20,440 bases of DNA from an uncultured Lachnospiraceae bacterium (GTDB taxonomy: Bacteria > Bacillota > Clostridia > Lachnospirales > Lachnospiraceae). The notes under the pieces were generated by a model that worked only from the letters and a program-made list of their open reading frames with translations, was not told the origin of the DNA and searched no databases. Position numbers and translations under genes: made by a program. The stretch covers positions 1-20,440 of the forward strand of contig UQAW01000071.1 of assembly GCA_900539175.1 (NCBI GenBank), in the 5' to 3' direction. This document shows, one piece after another, positions 9,180 through 17,611 of the stretch (the first letter of the stretch is position 1; each line of letters begins with the position of its first letter).

Positions 9180-9226
9180 AAAAACTAGGAAGAAAATCGA
9201 GAAAATTCGATAAAAATCGACAAAAA
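9180..9226 (+). promoter_or_regulatory. Helically phased A-tracts (likely curved DNA) upstream of the kinase promoter
   Basis: Five A-tracts start at 9180, 9193, 9202, 9212 and 9222, about one helical turn apart. Three near-repeats end in TCGA: agaaaatcga, gaaaattcga and taaaaatcga. Phased A-tracts are known to bend DNA. The position just upstream of the promoter suggests an UP-element or bend that aids polymerase or regulator binding; this role is inferred. Confidence 0.5.
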
Positions 9227-9250
9227 GAGACATCATTATTCAAAATTCTG

Positions 9251-9275
9251 TGCTATAATGGTGATAACCATTATA
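9251..9275 (+). promoter_or_regulatory. Extended -10 promoter embedded in a perfect 9-bp inverted repeat
   Basis: TGCTATAAT (9251-9259) is an ideal extended -10 box. The -10 hexamer also begins a perfect inverted repeat: TATAATGGT (9254-9262), spacer GATA, ACCATTATA (9267-9275). Any factor bound here would block polymerase, so it looks like an operator. A -35 box is poor, as expected for extended -10 promoters. Transcription would start inside the repeat's right arm, about 25 bases before the kinase start. Confidence 0.6.
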
Positions 9276-9292
9276 AAGGGGAGGATGGAAAG

Positions 9293-11089
9293 ATGTTATA
9301 CTTAAAAAAGAAATTTTCCTTCTTTTCTCTCAGAAACAGGCTTATTCTATTATTTACAGGAGCCATGTTCTGTGGAATGACATTGTTGGGCGGTATGCTG
9401 TTTTTTTACATGTATAACAGTATGAAAGACAATATTTCCAGCAATATTGACACCACAGTTTCTGCAATGACAGATTCTCTTGATCAATCGTTTGTGCTTA
9501 TAGAGAATACCGTACTGGAGCTGGCAGCCAGCAGCGGGGTCAGAAGCTGGATTGAGGATGAAGATTATTATAACAAAGAAAATCCGGAATTTTATATCCG
9601 CAGGGAGGCGCTAAATAAAGAATTTCAAAGAATCCTGATGTACAGTAATGCCAAAAAACTGAATATGATTGAATACGCATCAATATTTGATAATGGAGAA
9701 TTGCTTGGGTATACGGATATTCAGTCAAATGGAGAGACTACGATTATCAATGAATCACGGAAGGTGTATGATACGCTTTCGGAACGTGAGGAAGAATATG
9801 TTTACAGTATACCCATCGTATCAGGAAGAAATACTATTTTTCATGTAAGAAGATTGAAGGCAGATTTTGAAAGCGACAGGCAGCTTGGCATATTAATTGC
9901 AACTAAGGAGACAGATATCAAAAAGAAGTATCAGGACCTGCTTGAATATGAAGGTTCTATGGTATATATAACAGATCAAAATGGAATGATTTATTCAAGC
10001 AACAGGGAAGAGCTGCTGGGCACATATCTGGATTCCTCCGTTGCAGAGGGAGTACGGGAAAAGCAGCAGGAGATAGAGCAGGAGGGAGAAACATATCTTG
10101 TGGTAGCAAAGCCTTTGAAAGAGACGGGGATGAATTTTATCTATTTTTATCCTAAGAAGTTGCTTTCAGAGAAGGTATTTGGGGGGATGAGATCGTATCT
10201 TTTGCTGAATATTGTACTGATTGCCGCATTTTTGTGGATTGCATTTTTGCTGTCGATTCGTTCTACAGAGTTTCTCAATGAATTTGTTTGTGCGATGAAG
10301 AGCGCCAAGGAGAAGAATTACGAGATAAAGATGAGAAAGTACAACGATGTGGAGATTGATATGCTCGGGGATGCCTTCAACGAGATGACGACGGAAATCA
10401 AAGAGCTTATTCAGAACAAGTATCAATCGCAGCTGTTGTTGAATGAGATGGAGATTAATTTTTTACAGCATCAGATGAATCCCCACTTTTTGTTCAATGT
10501 TCTGCTGACGATTCAGATTAAGGCAAAGAGGAGTTCAGACGAGTGCATCGTTAATATGGTATCGGCATTATCCTCTTTGTTAAGGGCAAGTATTCAGACG
10601 AGTGACAGAAGAATCATCACCATAGGGGAAGAGTTAAAATATACAGAGTTCTACCTGTATTTGCAGAAAATGAGGTTTGAGGACAAATTGTCTTATGTGA
10701 TAGAGGTGGAGGACGAGGAGATTAAGCAATATAGGATTCCTAAGTTTGTCATTGAACCAATTGCAGAAAATGCAGTGATTCACGGCATTGAAACTATGGA
10801 TGAGGATGCAGTAGTAGCAATTCGTATATGCCGGGACGGAGGGGATCTTCTGATCTCGGTGACCGATAATGGAGTAGGGTTTGATGTTTTGCAGTATCAA
10901 AGAGAAAGTGAGGAGAAGGAACATGACAAGCCGGTAAGAGAAAAAGTGGGATTAAAGAATGTAAATATCAGGCTTAAATATATATATGGTGAAAAGTATG
11001 GTCTGGTGGTGAAAAGTCAGATAAACAAAGGAACCATCGTGCAGATCAGGATACCGATGATAGAGGAGGAACAGGTGTGTATCGGGTAA
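9293..11089 (+). CDS. Sensor histidine kinase, YesM/LytS-type (His_kinase family)
   Basis: Membrane sensor kinase of 598 residues that autophosphorylates on His and passes the phosphate to the response regulator encoded next. The ATG at 9293 is chosen because GGGGAGG lies 8 bases upstream and the extended -10 promoter ends just before; an in-frame TTG at 9119 would lie upstream of the promoter. Membrane segments lie at about residues 15-40 and 298-324, enclosing a roughly 260-residue extracellular sensor of the double-Cache-like size class. A HAMP region follows (about 322-375). Next come the His_kinase box QMNPHFLFN with H398, an N-box ENAVIHG (N493), and a G1 box DNGVGFD (D525). The 13-base overlap with the regulator implies translational coupling. 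YesM-type kinases commonly control carbohydrate uptake or degradation genes; the ligand cannot be read from sequence. Confidence 0.92.
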   Translation: MLYLKKKFSFFSLRNRLILLFTGAMFCGMTLLGGMLFFYMYNSMKDNISSNIDTTVSAMTDSLDQSFVLIENTVLELAASSGVRSWIEDEDYYNKENPEFYIRREALNKEFQRILMYSNAKKLNMIEYASIFDNGELLGYTDIQSNGETTIINESRKVYDTLSEREEEYVYSIPIVSGRNTIFHVRRLKADFESDRQLGILIATKETDIKKKYQDLLEYEGSMVYITDQNGMIYSSNREELLGTYLDSSVAEGVREKQQEIEQEGETYLVVAKPLKETGMNFIYFYPKKLLSEKVFGGMRSYLLLNIVLIAAFLWIAFLLSIRSTEFLNEFVCAMKSAKEKNYEIKMRKYNDVEIDMLGDAFNEMTTEIKELIQNKYQSQLLLNEMEINFLQHQMNPHFLFNVLLTIQIKAKRSSDECIVNMVSALSSLLRASIQTSDRRIITIGEELKYTEFYLYLQKMRFEDKLSYVIEVEDEEIKQYRIPKFVIEPIAENAVIHGIETMDEDAVVAIRICRDGGDLLISVTDNGVGFDVLQYQRESEEKEHDKPVREKVGLKNVNIRLKYIYGEKYGLVVKSQINKGTIVQIRIPMIEEEQVCIG

Positions 11090-12570
11090 TTATCGTGGAT
11101 GATGAGAAGAACATCAGAGAGGGAATCACAGACTTGACCAGATGGCAGGAGCTTGGGTGCGAGGTGGTCGGTTCCTTTCGGAACGGAGAGCAAGTACTGA
11201 CATTTTTAAAAGAAAGTAAAGTTCCGGTACATATCGTGATTACGGATATCAGAATGCCGGTCATGGACGGAATGGAACTGGCAGGAATCCTGCGTGAAAA
11301 ATATCCGGAAATCAGAGTGATTATTCTGACAGCGTACTCAGATTTCGGGTATGCACAGCAGGCAATCAAGCATCAGGTATCAGATTTTGTGGTAAAGAAC
11401 GAATTTATGGAAGAACTTCCAAAAGCGGTCAGACGGGTGACCAGAAAACTGGCGGAGATTCAGAGCCGGAGACCGGAAGAAATTTCAGATCTGAGAAAAG
11501 GTATCTGGTACCGGGTTTGCGGCTGCGAGGTGAAACCAGATCATCAGATCAATTTAGAACAGAACAAAAAGGCATTGGAAAATCTGCTGAACAGTACCAT
11601 CGGAGGGCAGGAGATGATTCTGATGCTGAGTGATGAGAACACGTTTTATTTTGTGGTGGAGCAGTTGGAATACGATTCCGGATATCAGAAGGAAGAATTT
11701 GTGAGGAAGTTGGGAAAGTTTTTGTCGTTGGCAAATACATTTCTCCAGATGAGAATTCGGATGGGTGTCAGCGCACCTGTAGAAGGAACGGAGAATGTTT
11801 TAAAGGGCAGGCGTCAGGCGATGCGGAACCTGTCCAATGTTTATTCGGATGAGAATCCGGTCTGCCTTTTGGATGAGATTGCGGAGAAAAAGCAGGTCTG
11901 GATGGATGACTGGGATATTGACAGTTATATGCGGAATCTGTATGTAGCCCTGCGGGAGGAAAGTAAGGAGAGGAGGGACACGCTTTATCAGGAGTATCTG
12001 GAATACCTGAAAGAGCCGGCCAGGCCTCTGGAGCAGTGTCAGGCAGACACACATGCCATTACTTCCTATCTTCATCGCAAGGTCAGAGGGATGGAATCAG
12101 AAGATGCTATATTTGACTCGGAGAGCCTTTTGAAAGCAGTCTATACTGCAAAATCAAAGGCAAGTCTCTGGGATGTTATGATGAAGGTCTGCCAGGATGT
12201 GTTCAGTATGCTGCGGGGTAATACGGAGTACCAGAATGTACTGGTAAAACATGTGAATGATATTATCAGAAAAAAATATCAGGAAAAGCTGAGTCTTAAG
12301 ATTATCAGCCAGGAATTATATGTGAACAGCAGTTATTTGAGCAGAGTATATAAGAAAGAAACCAATGCGACCGTTACAGATGCGATAAATAAATACAGGA
12401 TTAAAAAAGCAAAAGAAATCCTGGGTAAAAAGGAGAATAAAGTGTACGAAGTGGGAAGACTGGTGGGAATTGAAGATCCGGCATATTTTACCCATGTATT
12501 TTTAAAATACGAAGGGGAAACGCCGTCGGATTATATGACCCGGCAAAACCGAAAAAACTCTCTTCTCTAA
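11077..12570 (+). CDS. Response regulator with AraC-type DNA-binding domain (YesN-like)
   Basis: Cytoplasmic transcription factor of 497 residues, partner of the preceding kinase. The start is GTG at 11077, placed by GAGGAGGA (11063-11070), inside the kinase's last codons. The receiver domain (about 1-120) has the acidic pair D8/D9, the phospho-acceptor D57 in VITDIRMPVMDG, the conserved T in ILTAYSD and the K in VVKNEF. A long middle region of about 260 residues has no recognised motif, as is usual in this family. The C-terminal 110 residues form two AraC helix-turn-helix units (LSLKIISQELYVNSSYLSRVYKKE and VGRLVGIEDPAYFTHVF...GETPSDY shortened here by motif). It probably binds upstream of sugar-use or surface-protein genes; the two SLH genes are candidate targets, by inference from proximity. 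Confidence 0.93.
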   Translation: MYRVIIVDDEKNIREGITDLTRWQELGCEVVGSFRNGEQVLTFLKESKVPVHIVITDIRMPVMDGMELAGILREKYPEIRVIILTAYSDFGYAQQAIKHQVSDFVVKNEFMEELPKAVRRVTRKLAEIQSRRPEEISDLRKGIWYRVCGCEVKPDHQINLEQNKKALENLLNSTIGGQEMILMLSDENTFYFVVEQLEYDSGYQKEEFVRKLGKFLSLANTFLQMRIRMGVSAPVEGTENVLKGRRQAMRNLSNVYSDENPVCLLDEIAEKKQVWMDDWDIDSYMRNLYVALREESKERRDTLYQEYLEYLKEPARPLEQCQADTHAITSYLHRKVRGMESEDAIFDSESLLKAVYTAKSKASLWDVMMKVCQDVFSMLRGNTEYQNVLVKHVNDIIRKKYQEKLSLKIISQELYVNSSYLSRVYKKETNATVTDAINKYRIKKAKEILGKKENKVYEVGRLVGIEDPAYFTHVFLKYEGETPSDYMTRQNRKNSLL

Positions 12571-12574
12571 TGAA

Positions 12575-12615
12575 AAAGGCTGCCCTGCTGAAGTAATCGG
12601 CGGGCAGCTCTTTTT
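12575..12615 (+). terminator. Terminator of the two-component operon
   Basis: GCTGCCC (12579-12585) pairs with GGGCAGC (12602-12608), with AAAAAG in front and TCTTTTT behind. It is a textbook intrinsic terminator 8 bases after the regulator's stop codon. Confidence 0.85.
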
Positions 12616-12627
12616 GCAATCCCCTGA

Positions 12628-12656
12628 TTGTTTCAAGCAGGGAAGGATGGTATAAT
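12628..12656 (+). promoter_or_regulatory. Promoter of the PRTase-TRSP / StiP operon
   Basis: TTGTTT (12628-12633), a spacer of exactly 17 bases and TATAAT (12651-12656) preceded by TGG form a good sigma-A type promoter with an extended -10. It lies directly behind the previous terminator and gives a leader of about 52 bases. Confidence 0.7.
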
Positions 12657-12714
12657 ATCCCTGTTATCTGTCTGTGTTTTTGGTATTTTGGGAAAGGAAA
12701 TTTGAGAGATTATT

Positions 12715-13818
12715 ATGTATAAAGAGGAAGATCTGGTTAGAATTGCGAAAAGAGAGAATAATACAAAAAGAAAATATCTGGTTGTCAACAGACTGCAGGG
12801 TAAGCATATACCGGTAAGTCCGAAGAACGCTTTTGAGATGTTTGATGCACTGGCAGAACTGGTGAAAGAGGCATATTCAGGAGAACAGCTATTGTTGGTT
12901 GGTTTTGCGGAAACGGCTACTGCAATCGGGGCGGCGTTGGCTGTAAAACTGGATACTTATTATATGCAGACCACACGGGAAGAAATCGGGGGAGTCAATT
13001 ATTTGTTTTTCTCGGAGACCCATAGCCATGCAACAGAGCAAAAACTGATCAGGACAGATCTGGATTTGGTGATTGATCAGATGGATCGCATCATTTTCGT
13101 GGAAGATGAAGTTACAACCGGCAATACAATTTTGAATATTATTGATATTATTGAAAAGGTTTATGGAAAAAGAGTCTGTTTTTCAGTTGCATCTTTGTTG
13201 AACGGGATGAATGAACAGGCGAGGAAGCGGTATGAAGAGCGAAATATTCAGCTCCATTATCTTGTAAAAACAAACCATGATTCGTATACCAGGATTGCCG
13301 AAAGCTATTGCAGCAACGGAATATATTGCAGCAGCAGTACACAGATGCCGGAAGTTGAGTTAAAAATGTTGACTGTCTCTGATTATCGGAATGCCAGAAG
13401 GCTGAACTGGGGTGGGAACTACCTGAAAGCATGTAAAAAGCTATGGGAGCAGATTTGTTCTGGAATCGAGATCGGTACGGGGCAGAAAATTCTGGTTCTC
13501 GGAACGGAAGAGTTTATGTATCCGGCGCTTCTGACAGCGAAGTACATAGAGGAAAAAGGCAATTTTGTAAGATGTCATGCGACAACCCGGAGCCCCATCG
13601 CAGTCAGTAAGGAAGAAATTTATCCGCTTCATACAAGGTATGAACTGGTAAGTTTATATGATAAAGGGAGAAAGACATTTCTTTATGATATTGAACGATA
13701 CGATAAAGTAATTATTATGACGGATTCAGATTCGGAAGAAAAAGAAGGAATATATTCATTGGTTCATGCAGTTCATTCCTGCGGAAATCAGGAAATTTAT
13801 TTCGTAAGGTGGTGCTAG
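12715..13818 (+). CDS. Phosphoribosyltransferase with C-terminal TRSP domain (Ter biosynthetic module)
   Basis: Cytosolic protein of 367 residues with a type-I phosphoribosyltransferase fold. The PRPP-binding loop is VEDEVTTGNT at residues 129-138. The N-terminus KRKYLVVNRLQGKHIPVSP is typical of the PRTase_2 family. The C-terminal third has HATTRSPI at 288-295, the literal TRSP signature of the domain that always follows this PRTase. Such proteins occur in the biosynthetic arm of tellurium-resistance (Ter) stress operons, where they are predicted to help make a nucleoside-like metabolite; the product is unknown. The ribosome binding site is weak (AAAGGAAA, then GAGAGA). The following gene starts one base after the stop, so the two are coupled. 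Confidence 0.88.
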   Translation: MYKEEDLVRIAKRENNTKRKYLVVNRLQGKHIPVSPKNAFEMFDALAELVKEAYSGEQLLLVGFAETATAIGAALAVKLDTYYMQTTREEIGGVNYLFFSETHSHATEQKLIRTDLDLVIDQMDRIIFVEDEVTTGNTILNIIDIIEKVYGKRVCFSVASLLNGMNEQARKRYEERNIQLHYLVKTNHDSYTRIAESYCSNGIYCSSSTQMPEVELKMLTVSDYRNARRLNWGGNYLKACKKLWEQICSGIEIGTGQKILVLGTEEFMYPALLTAKYIEEKGNFVRCHATTRSPIAVSKEEIYPLHTRYELVSLYDKGRKTFLYDIERYDKVIIMTDSDSEEKEGIYSLVHAVHSCGNQEIYFVRWC

Positions 13819-13819
13819 G

Positions 13820-14878
13820 TTGAGAAGTTCTTATCGGGAAGAGGATGTAATTTTATTATTAAAAGATATTACAGGTATGGTGGAACCCCAGTCCACGAAG
13901 GAGCGGGAGCGGTTGATTCAGGCAGGACGGCATTATTGTGAGATGTTGCCGATTGAATATGTCCCCAGTGAAAAATATATGGAGGCATACAGAGAGGCGC
14001 TTCGGAATTATGCAAAGCCTGTGGCTTTGGCGGTGGGAAAACTGGCGGAAAAAATCATTGCCGAAAGAGGGAAAAATGTTGTTCTGGTCTCTCTTGCCAG
14101 AGCGGGAATACCGATTGGGATTTTATTAAAACATTATATTGCAAAAAGATGGAACGTTGATGTGATGCACTACTCTATCTCTATTATCAGAGGCAGAGGG
14201 ATTGACGGGAATGCCATGAAGTATCTGCTCTGCCATCACACTGCCAAAGATCTTCTTTTTGTTGATGGTTGGATCGGAAAAGGAGCCATATTAAAGGAAT
14301 TAGAGAAAGCTCTTGTAGCTTATAAGGGGGTGTCAACAGATCTGGCGGTTGTTGCAGATCCCGCCAATATGACAGAACTTTGCGGCACTCATGAAGATAT
14401 CCTGATTCCCAGCTCCTGTCTGAATGCTACGGTCTCCGGACTGGTCAGCAGGACATTTCTGAGGGATGATATCATAGGGAAAAGTGACTTTCATGGGGCA
14501 GTATATTATGGAGAATTGATCGACGCTGATCTTTCCTATGATTTTATCCGCGCAATAGAAGCAGAATTTGTGATGGAGCCGGTTAATCTGGCTGTGGAGG
14601 AGAAAGAGATTCCAGGAATGGGGATTGATGAGGTGAGAAAACTTGCAGGAAAATATGGGATCGACGATATCAACCTGATTAAACCCGGAATCGGAGAGAC
14701 CACCAGGGTACTGCTGCGCAGAATTCCCTGGAAAGTGCTGATCAGCGAGGAGTACAAGGATGATGTTTCTCTGACGCATATAAAAAGACTGGCAGAGGAA
14801 AAGGGAGTATCGGTTGCATACGAACCCCTTGTCCATTATAAATCCTGCGGGATCATAAAAAAGCTGGCGGATACCTGA
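13820..14878 (+). CDS. StiP/PRTase-like protein with C-terminal PELOTA-type RNA-binding domain
   Basis: Cytosolic protein of 352 residues. It starts with TTG at 13820, one base after the previous stop; AAGGTGG at 13806-13812 gives a 7-base spacing and supports this codon. The N-terminal 250 residues match the StiP family (described both as a PRTase-like and as a cysteine-protease-like domain): VVLVSLARAGIPIG near residue 86 and LLFVDGWIGKGAI near 146. The last 90 residues (about 262-352) resemble the PELOTA-type RNA-binding domain, ending YKSCGIIKKL. StiP and PRTase-TRSP genes are usual neighbours in Ter-linked biosynthetic modules. In complete modules HAD and ATP-grasp genes often follow; here the next gene is an unrelated ATPase, so the operon may be cut short. 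Confidence 0.85.
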   Translation: MRSSYREEDVILLLKDITGMVEPQSTKERERLIQAGRHYCEMLPIEYVPSEKYMEAYREALRNYAKPVALAVGKLAEKIIAERGKNVVLVSLARAGIPIGILLKHYIAKRWNVDVMHYSISIIRGRGIDGNAMKYLLCHHTAKDLLFVDGWIGKGAILKELEKALVAYKGVSTDLAVVADPANMTELCGTHEDILIPSSCLNATVSGLVSRTFLRDDIIGKSDFHGAVYYGELIDADLSYDFIRAIEAEFVMEPVNLAVEEKEIPGMGIDEVRKLAGKYGIDDINLIKPGIGETTRVLLRRIPWKVLISEEYKDDVSLTHIKRLAEEKGVSVAYEPLVHYKSCGIIKKLADT

Positions 14879-14890
14879 TGGGGAATTAGA

Positions 14891-14954
14891 GCGTATATTT
14901 CCAATGTTTTAGGATTTCGGGAGCACGAAGTACGGAGAAATCGTGTATCATAAG
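14891..14954 (+). repeat. Dispersed intergenic repeat, copy A
   Basis: This stretch aligns to 18771-18834 over its whole length (shared core AATGTTTTAGGATT, CGGGAGCA, GTGTATCATAAG). It folds as GATTTC (14913-14918) with GAAATC (14937-14942). Inside is a small GAA-loop hairpin, GCAC (14923-14926) with GTAC (14930-14933), one mismatch. It lies between the StiP stop and the ribosome binding site of the ATPase gene. Confidence 0.75.
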
Positions 14955-14991
14955 ATGTTGGTGTGTGCTTCGGAAAGGAGGGTAGTACGAG

Positions 14992-16359
14992 ATGGGGATT
15001 TATCTGAATCCAGGCAATGATGCATTTTGTATATCTGTAAATGATGACATTTATGTTGATAAGAGTGGAATGATTGCTTTTGTTAACAGTAGGATTGGAA
15101 AGAGTAAAAGATTTATCTGTGTCAGCAGACCCAGACGCTTTGGTAAATCTATGGCAGCAACTATGCTATCAGCCTATTATGATAAAAGTTGTGACTCGGG
15201 AAAGTTGTTTAGTCATCTGGAGATTGCAAAGGATGAATCATATGCACAGAATTTGAATCAATACGATGTGATTTTTCTTAATGTGCAGAAGTTCTTAAGA
15301 AAAGCCGGAGAACCAAAGAATTTGGTACGTTACATGGAAGACAAGGTGCTGTCAGAGATAAAATGCAGGTATGGCAGATTTATTGATAAAAATGAAGTCA
15401 GCCTTCCGGATGCGCTTGAAGCTGTATATGCGAATGACAACAGCGCCAATAAAGGATTTGTATTTATCATTGATGAATGGGATTGTATTTTCAGAGTTGC
15501 TAAAGACGATACAAGAGCGCAGGAGACGTATCTGGATTTTCTGCGGGATCTTTTCAAAGACAGAACTTATGTTAAGGTGGCTTATATGACAGGTATCTTG
15601 CCTGTGAAAAAATATGGTACGCATTCTGCATTGAATATTTTTGATGAGTTTTCTATGATTGCTCCGGGGAGATTGGCGAAGTATGTTGGATTCACGGAGA
15701 CAGAAGTTAAAATGCTGTGCAGGACATTCAGCATGAAGTTTTCAGAAGCTCAAAAATGGTATGACGGATATAAGTTTAAGAGAGCAGGTCATATCTATAA
15801 TCCCAAATCGATTATAGATGCAATGATGGAAGAGGACTACAGAAGCTATTGGACCAATACAGAGACTTATGAAGCTTTGCAGGTTTATATTGATCTGGAT
15901 ATGGATGGCCTTAAACAAACAATTATTTCTATGCTTGGCGGTGTAAGTTGCAAAATTGATATTGGTTCTTTTCAGAATGATATGACATCTTTCAAGAGTA
16001 AAGATGACGTTCTTACTTTGTTGGTTCATCTGGGCTATCTGGCATATGATGAAGCTGCCCAATCGGTATTTATTCCCAACGAAGAAGTACGTGGTGAGTT
16101 TATCAGAGCAGTCAGGAATGGGAACAGACCGGAGCTTGTGAAAGCAATTCAAATGTCAGATCAACTGATAGATGCAACGATTCGGATGGATGCTGATGAA
16201 GTAGCAAGATTGATAGAGGAAGCACATAGTGCAAATACTTCCCCCGATTTTTATAATAATGAGCAGTCTTTGCGCAGTGTTATTGAGTTGGCATATATCA
16301 GCAGAGTAGATAATTATATGACCATTCAGGAATTGCCGACAGGAATCGGGCTGATTTAG
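14992..16359 (+). CDS. AAA-ATPase of the AAA-ATPase_like/PD-(D/E)XK nuclease family, C-terminus frameshifted
   Basis: P-loop ATPase normally fused to a PD-(D/E)XK nuclease domain (PF09820 plus PF08011). The ATG at 14992 follows AAGGAGG by 9 bases. Walker A is RPRRFGKS (residues 46-53), and Walker B is FVFIIDEWD with D161/E162. The diagnostic segment MTGILPVKKYG...SALNIFDEFSM follows. The reading frame stops at 16359, right where the nuclease domain begins (PTGIGLI then stop). The missing catalytic part is intact one frame over, up to 16571. The family is very abundant and duplicated in gut Bacteroidetes and Firmicutes, and its biological role is unclear. It is unrelated to the Ter genes around it, which suggests an insertion. 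Confidence 0.88.
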   Translation: MGIYLNPGNDAFCISVNDDIYVDKSGMIAFVNSRIGKSKRFICVSRPRRFGKSMAATMLSAYYDKSCDSGKLFSHLEIAKDESYAQNLNQYDVIFLNVQKFLRKAGEPKNLVRYMEDKVLSEIKCRYGRFIDKNEVSLPDALEAVYANDNSANKGFVFIIDEWDCIFRVAKDDTRAQETYLDFLRDLFKDRTYVKVAYMTGILPVKKYGTHSALNIFDEFSMIAPGRLAKYVGFTETEVKMLCRTFSMKFSEAQKWYDGYKFKRAGHIYNPKSIIDAMMEEDYRSYWTNTETYEALQVYIDLDMDGLKQTIISMLGGVSCKIDIGSFQNDMTSFKSKDDVLTLLVHLGYLAYDEAAQSVFIPNEEVRGEFIRAVRNGNRPELVKAIQMSDQLIDATIRMDADEVARLIEEAHSANTSPDFYNNEQSLRSVIELAYISRVDNYMTIQELPTGIGLI

Positions 16360-16571
16360 TATTCCTGCCGCGTAAATACTCCAATAAGCCGGCAATTGTT
16401 GTTGAATTAAAGTGGAACAAGTCGGCCAAGGGAGCTATTAACCAGATAAAAGAAAAAAATTATGTTCAGGTAATTGAGAACTATGGAGGAGATATTCTTC
16501 TGGTAGGAATTAACTATGATAAAGATACCAAAAAGCATGAATGTATGATTGAAAAATATCATAAAGTGTAG
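16350..16571 (+). pseudogene. Out-of-frame nuclease tail of the AAA-ATPase gene
   Basis: Read in the -1 frame from 16350, the sequence encodes about 73 residues: ADLVFLPRK, then IVVELKWNKSAKGAINQIKEKNY and GGDILLVGINYD, ending at TAG 16569-16571. D of ADLVF and E-L-K are the expected PD-(D/E)XK catalytic residues. Adding one G to the GGG at 16348-16350 rejoins the gene as TGIGADLVFLPRK. No slippery heptamer is seen, so programmed frameshifting is unlikely. A base-call error or a true recent mutation are the alternatives. Confidence 0.85.
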
Positions 16572-16585
16572 AGGTGGAAGATTTT

Positions 16586-16641
16586 ATCTGCGCCAAATTC
16601 AGTTGACAGAGTCTCCTGTGGTTCTTGAATTTGGCGCAGAT
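16586..16641. terminator. Perfect 16-bp inverted repeat between convergent genes
   Basis: ATCTGCGCCAAATTCA (16586-16601) is exactly complementary to 16626-16641, with a 24-base loop that holds a further short ACAG/CTGT pairing. It lies 14 bases after the ATPase/nuclease stop, and four T follow on the + strand. It probably ends the + strand transcript, though the long exact stem and modest T-run also fit a mobile-element end or a processing site. Confidence 0.6.
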
Positions 16642-16643
16642 TT

Positions 16644-16708
16644 TCTGCTGAAGCAGACAATTACCATACATGAAAGCTGATTGCTTTGCCCTTCGTGCTC
16701 TCGCAATC
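16644..16708 (-). repeat. Dispersed intergenic repeat, copy C (inverted)
   Basis: Read on the - strand this shows GATTGC (16703-16708), an 18-base inner part GAGAGCACGAAGGGCAAA, GCAATC (16679-16684), the box CTTTCATGTATGGT (16663-16676) and a hairpin TCTGC...GCAGA (16644-16657). Arm spacing equals that of copies A and B, and the box and second hairpin match 9004-9036. It lies between the AIM24 stop and the ATPase/nuclease end. Confidence 0.7.
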
Positions 16709-16721
16709 GCCACCAGTATTT

Positions 16722-17564
16722 TTATGAGCGGCTGGTATTCATATTCATGTTGGTGGTATTTAAGGTGCCAAAGCCCTGGGCGGCGTCCAGCGTTTTATAA
16801 ACTTTGATTGTAGGCGCTAACCATACCTGTCCGGTTCCGCGGTATACATTCACAAGTCCTTCCCCGCTGACTGCGGAGCCAATCAGTGTTTTGGCGCTTC
16901 GTTCTACTGTAAAGTCCAGGGTGCTTGTCCTTAATACGGCAAAATTGCCATCCACCTTTAAAGTGTCGTTATTGAGATCAATGATATCAATTTCTGACAT
17001 AGGAACAATGGATTCCAGAATGACGATTCCAGGTCCTGTAAGCTGCTGTTGGAAAAGGGTTTCTCCGCCCGCTATGGCAGAAGAGAGATTCCGCTGGGAA
17101 ACCGCCTTTACGGTGACACTGCCCTGTGCACAGTAGAACATACCGTCATCAATAATAATAGATTCCCGCTCTGCCAATTCCAGCACAAGGAAATGTTTGA
17201 AGGAGGGTTCCAGAACCAATAGTCCGCTGCCGGTATACTCCGGCTGAGCCATCTGTTCGCCTGTGACAGCCCCTCTTACCATTCGTCCCAGTGCATTGCC
17301 CAGAGTAACGCCGCTGACCATCTGGATATTACCCTGAAAGTAGCTCATGGCGCCTTTTTCGATTGTGACTTTGTCATTGTTCAGGTATAAAGCAATCTGT
17401 CTGACACGGATGTGCTGTTTTTCCATAAAGTAGACCTGCTGTGCCATCGAAGCATTGGATATCCCCAGAAGTTTTTCGTATTCCAATACTTCCACTCTTA
17501 AACCTCCGCTTGTGTATTCTTCGATAATTCTTATGTTTTCTCTGGTTCCGGTTGCAGTTTTCAT
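16722..17564 (-). CDS. AIM24 family protein
   Basis: Cytosolic beta-rich protein of 280 residues of the AIM24 family (PF01987). Evidence is the even succession of beta-strands with glycine turns, and the phrases SYFQGNIQMVSGV, GSGLLVLEPSF and GPGIVILES. There is no signal peptide or membrane segment. The family's molecular function is not known; bacterial members often sit near TerD or other stress genes. The ATG has AGGAGG 12 bases upstream (17577-17582), a longer gap than ideal. It follows the lyase gene by 47 bases on the same strand, so they probably form one operon. After the stop, a hairpin ACCAG/CTGGT spans the gene end. Confidence 0.82.
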   Translation of the reverse strand: MKTATGTRENIRIIEEYTSGGLRVEVLEYEKLLGISNASMAQQVYFMEKQHIRVRQIALYLNNDKVTIEKGAMSYFQGNIQMVSGVTLGNALGRMVRGAVTGEQMAQPEYTGSGLLVLEPSFKHFLVLELAERESIIIDDGMFYCAQGSVTVKAVSQRNLSSAIAGGETLFQQQLTGPGIVILESIVPMSEIDIIDLNNDTLKVDGNFAVLRTSTLDFTVERSAKTLIGSAVSGEGLVNVYRGTGQVWLAPTIKVYKTLDAAQGFGTLNTTNMNMNTSRS

Positions 17565-17611
17565 CAGTTGTAATAACCTCCTGTCCTTTTGATGAGATTT
17601 TAAAGTTTCTG

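Noticed and set aside
9119..9292. Upstream in-frame TTG start of the kinase
   Set aside because: The region contains phased A-tracts and the extended -10 promoter; the ATG at 9293 has a proper GGGGAGG site.
16350..16359. Programmed -1 frameshift in the ATPase/nuclease gene
   Set aside because: There is no slippery X-XXY-YYZ heptamer and no obvious stimulatory hairpin at the right distance; the downstream 16-bp stem lies over 200 bases away.
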